The notes under the pieces were generated by a model. That model did no database searches, was not told where the DNA came from, and saw only the letters and a list, made by a program, of their open reading frames with translations. Shown here piece after piece: positions 60,910 through 64,000 of a stretch of 64,000 bases of DNA. A program made the position numbers and the translations under genes. Origin of the DNA: Annona cherimola (taxonomy: Eukaryota; Streptophyta; Magnoliopsida; Magnoliales; Annonaceae); NCBI GenBank assembly GCA_030490835.1, contig CM059977.1, positions 23,913,335 to 23,977,334 of the forward strand. The letters run 5' to 3'. Position 1 is the stretch's first letter; each line of letters begins with the position of its first letter.

Positions 60910-61629
60910 TTACAAGTATTGTTGAATTCAATGGCTGCATTTAACTACATGCTGATGCATTTATAAGTATCACTACACGAAAATGAGCGTTTAGCAATAA
61001 TAAATTGTATTTATATATTAATTTGCAATTTTTAGTGTTATATTCACAACTTCAAGAGTATATTTTTCTATCTTAGGAGATCACATTTGTAATATAAATA
61101 GGAGAGATAATTTCTCGCCATTAAATGTGAGAAAAATGCTCCCCCTCCAAATTCTAGCCCGAGTCAGGTGGCACCAAAGCTAGGATGTCATACAACTGGC
61201 TATCCATCTATTTAAACTTGAAAGCACAAAGGCTAGGGTTGGATTCATATGACAAATTTTCATTTGATCTAAGGCAAGTGGCCTAACACAAGTCACTAGT
61301 ATTTGAGTCCTACAAATGCTTTATGGAGTAATTTTTTGAGTCCCCTTGGGTGGAGGTATATTTAGAGATTCCCTCTTATGTGAGAATATTTATAAAAAAA
61401 TCCTTCCATAGCATAAAGATTGAATGTGCTTGATTATAATATTAAATATCATAAGGTATATATAAAATACCAATAAAAAAGATTAATATGACAAAAATGA
61501 CCCTATTTAAAGTTATTTTATAATCTCATAGCTTATAGAACACCTAGTTATGCAAGCGGAAGAGGTTTAACCAGGGATGACATGTTAGCAATTAACATAG
61601 GTAAACAATTAATTTCGGTAAAACTTTAT

Positions 61630-62010
61630 GAGAGTAATATGTAATTCGTGAAATATTGTGGGTATATCCGCAATTAGTGTCAAATTAAGTAGCATATCAG
61701 CAAATTACAATTTTTATTAAATAATTATTAAATTTCAACTGTTAACAAGTGTGCACAAACAATTTTTGTGAAACTTTATGAGGGTAATATGCAATTCGTG
61801 AAACAATGTGAGTATATCAACAATTAGTATCAAAATAAGTAAGTATCAGCAAATTACTCTTTTTTTATATAACAGCAGTTAAATTACAATCGTTAACATG
61901 AGTATACATGTAATTTTTGTGATATTTTATAAGATAATATGCAATTTATGAAACTATATGGTATATCAACAATTACTATTAAACTAAATAGGTATATCAG
62001 TAAATTACTC
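61630..62010. repeat. 150-bp tandem repeat, 2.5 units (copy B)
   Basis: Counterpart of 21223-21605 with the same unit order. Confidence 0.7.
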
Positions 62011-62181
62011 TTGTTTACACAAAGTTCAATAGTTTGTTAATGCCCACTAAAAAAAGTATGTGATACAAATTCGAATAGAATAAAAAAACAGGATACCAGC
62101 GGAAAGGATGGATTTTTTTCTCTCGGGCAAACTATGTAAGAGATAAGTAATGCTGCAGTCCTGTAGCAGTCTCCCTCCACA

Positions 62182-62437
62182 AGGACAGCTGTCGCAATGC
62201 GCCGTGGATTAGGACGGAATCACGCGGATGATTTTTTATTCTTTTATTGGTCAGGCACAGCTGTCGCAATGTCCCGTGGATTAGGACGGTATCACGTGAG
62301 GAGTGGGATGATTTTTTTCTCTTTTATTTGTCAGGCAAGCTATGGAAGAGATAAGTAATGCTACCGTCGTGTAGCACATCTTCCTCCACAAGCACAGCTG
62401 TCGCAATTCCCATGGCGTAGGACGGTATCACGTAAGG
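62182..62437. repeat. Three-fold ACAGCTGTCGCAAT minisatellite (copy B)
   Basis: ACAGCTGTCGCAAT ... TAGGACGG(A/T)ATCACG occurs at about 62184, 62255 and 62393, with AGATAAGTAATGCT spacers. Copy A has it once (about 21717-21755). Confidence 0.8.
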
Positions 62438-62520
62438 AGTGGTATCAAGATCTCTTTAACAAACTGATTTGGAAGGAAACTAGAAAGACATGGTTTCATT
62501 TAGGTTTTTAAAAATTTTAA

Positions 62521-62763
62521 GTTAGGTTTGGGAATGTAAAAGTTGGCGGGGATGAGGTGAGAATAGAAAAGATAATATTTTGAGAATCTTGTAATTAACT
62601 TGAAATAATAGGAGTAAAATTAAAATAAATTGGATAATTGTAAGGAAAAATGAGTATAGGAATAAAATTAGAAAAATAATATTGTTAATTTGTAAAATCA
62701 ATGGTTGAAAATCATGCACTCCATGGGATACATCCTACCCCATATACATATTCCCAAATGTCC
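62521..62763. mobile_element. Small MITE-like element (copy B)
   Basis: Counterpart of 21845-22085, with the same degenerate inverted ends (AGGTTTGGGAATGT and ATTCCCAAATGTCC). Confidence 0.4.
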
Positions 62764-63470
62764 TCTTATTGTAAAAGTTATTGAAAGAAAAAAAGATTAA
62801 TGATGTGATAAGATAAGAGTAACGAAAAAGGGTAAATATAATAAAAATAAAATAAATATTTTAATTGTATGGGTATTGTGCAGAAATTTTTGAAAAGTGT
62901 AATAATTATATAGAAAGATGTTAAAATAATTAAAAATGGAATAATTATTAGAAAGTGAAACATTTTATATTGAAAAATTTTGAGTTTACAATTTCTTTTC
63001 ATTCTCAAACTCACCCTAAGATATGAAGAATGAAATGACTTTAAAAATGGTAGTGTATGCTTCAAATCAAACCCCATCTAAAAGAGAGTAAAATATAATT
63101 TTTTAAAAATAAGGTAAAAGTGGAGTTTACACCCAACCTAACTTATCCAATCCAAATTTCAACCCTAGCTAGCACCATATAATTATTGAAAAATCCAAAA
63201 AATATTGTTACACCTGTATTTTTGGCAACCTTTGCAAATAGATGTAGACCACCCCATAAATTAAAAATCATGCAAGCCCGAATTCGTCTCACTGAACCAC
63301 TTTGGATAACATGGAGGAATAAAAACATTAAAGGTATATGAGGATTATAGTAGTGTACACATTGTCTTGTGTGATAATCATGTCTGTTAAGTAGCAGATT
63401 ATATTAATTAGTATGCTAAATAATATTTTTTTTGCATGTTATGATAAATATGCTAATCAGTATAGGATTC

Positions 63471-63844
63471 CAGTTGCATGCACCCGCGTGCATTTAGGCT
63501 CTGTGCACTTGGTGCAAATACCCATTTTTTATTTTTTCGAAAAGTTTTATACACAGCTATTAATATAAGTGTATTTAACATATATATCAATTTTTACCAT
63601 TTTTGGAGATTTGTAGATATTTTTTGGACTTTTAAAATAATAGCATTTTTAGTAATTTAAAATACTAAAAATGCCACTAATTTTTAAAATTCTAAAAAAA
63701 TTTAAAATTTTCCAAAAATGGTAAAAATTGATGCAAATGTTAAATATACTTATATTAAGAGTTTCATGAAAACTTAAAAAATTTAAAAATGAATTAAATA
63801 CACCCAGTGCACCTAGCCTAAGTACATGTGGGTGCATGCAACTG
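63471..63844. mobile_element. Foldback MITE, TGCACC family, uninterrupted (copy B)
   Basis: 374 bp. Terminal inverted repeat CAGTTGCATGCACCC / GGGTGCATGCAACTG. Arms turn around TAGTAATTTAAAATACTAA (63649-63667). It is the intact form of the element split in copy A. Confidence 0.82.
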
Positions 63845-64000
63845 TAACTCCTCAGTATAACGTACTATCCAATACTTCACATTATCGGTGAGAACATTGT
63901 GTAAATTATTTTAATCCGCTTTCGTTAAAGCTGCCTATGTATCATCTATCCATCTATCTAGGGCCCTCATACCATACAATTAACCGCATGGTTTCAACGA

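Larger units (their letters stand above)
48236..64000 (+). repeat. Segmental duplication, copy B (continues past the window)
   Basis: Collinear with 12365-23650. Longer because of copy-specific insertions: a LINE (49127-49840), SINE (51744-52012), copia element (54058-59300) and minisatellite expansion (62182-62437). The left junction is in unrelated sequence upstream of the intact P450. The right junction lies outside the window. Confidence 0.85.

Noticed and set aside
1..64000. CRISPR-like or prokaryotic features
   Set aside because: Tandem repeats here have no unique-spacer architecture, and all gene evidence is plant nuclear.

Overview
This is nuclear DNA from a flowering plant. The evidence is an AT-rich, TE-packed landscape, a two-exon cytochrome P450 of the CYP82 type, and plant-type Ty1/copia, hAT-like, Tourist-like, SINE and L1-type elements. 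I cannot name the species. No bacterial operons, CRISPR arrays or free-standing tRNA or rRNA genes are visible.

Only one host gene looks intact. It is a minus-strand CYP82-like P450 with exon 1 at 45929-46879, a 4.26-kb TE-filled intron, and exon 2 at 41045-41671 (525 aa, all P450 signatures present). Two broken relatives lie on the same strand: a 5' exon-1 fragment (8800-9303), and a dead exon 2 (31507-32862) with frameshifts, stops and a 730-bp hAT-like insertion in the heme-binding loop. Together they look like the remains of a P450 cluster.

Layout. 1-900: repeat-like and AT-rich sequence. ~1690-5239: a very decayed copia element. 6241-8024: a foldback MITE and three head-to-tail SINEs. 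8800-9303: P450 fragment. 9552-12160: hAT-like sequence and unresolved repeats. ~12365-23650: segmental copy A. 23.6-31.5 kb: foldback MITEs, hAT-like elements, SINEs and minisatellites. 31.5-32.9 kb: P450 pseudogene. 33-41 kb: MITEs, an 878-bp hAT-like element, a SINE and two unexplained GC-richer patches. 41.0-46.9 kb: the intact P450. ~48236-64000: segmental copy B, running off the window.

Copies A and B are in direct orientation, and their differences record which elements are young. Copy A alone has a 1488-bp hAT-like element (15183-16670), a 285-bp tandem duplication and a 291-bp Tourist-like MITE (22893-23183). Copy B alone has a 5' truncated LINE (49127-49840), a SINE (51744-52012), a complete Tnt1/Tork-type copia element (54058-59300, 614-bp LTRs) and a small minisatellite expansion (62182-62437). 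For nearly all of these, the other copy preserves the uninterrupted target site. Hand comparison suggests the copies differ by several percent left of the copia insertion but only about 1-2 percent right of it. That step is the most unusual structural signal here. I found no evidence of a new biochemical system. The main interest is the layered insertion history and a nested MITE that begins 12 nt inside the P450 intron.
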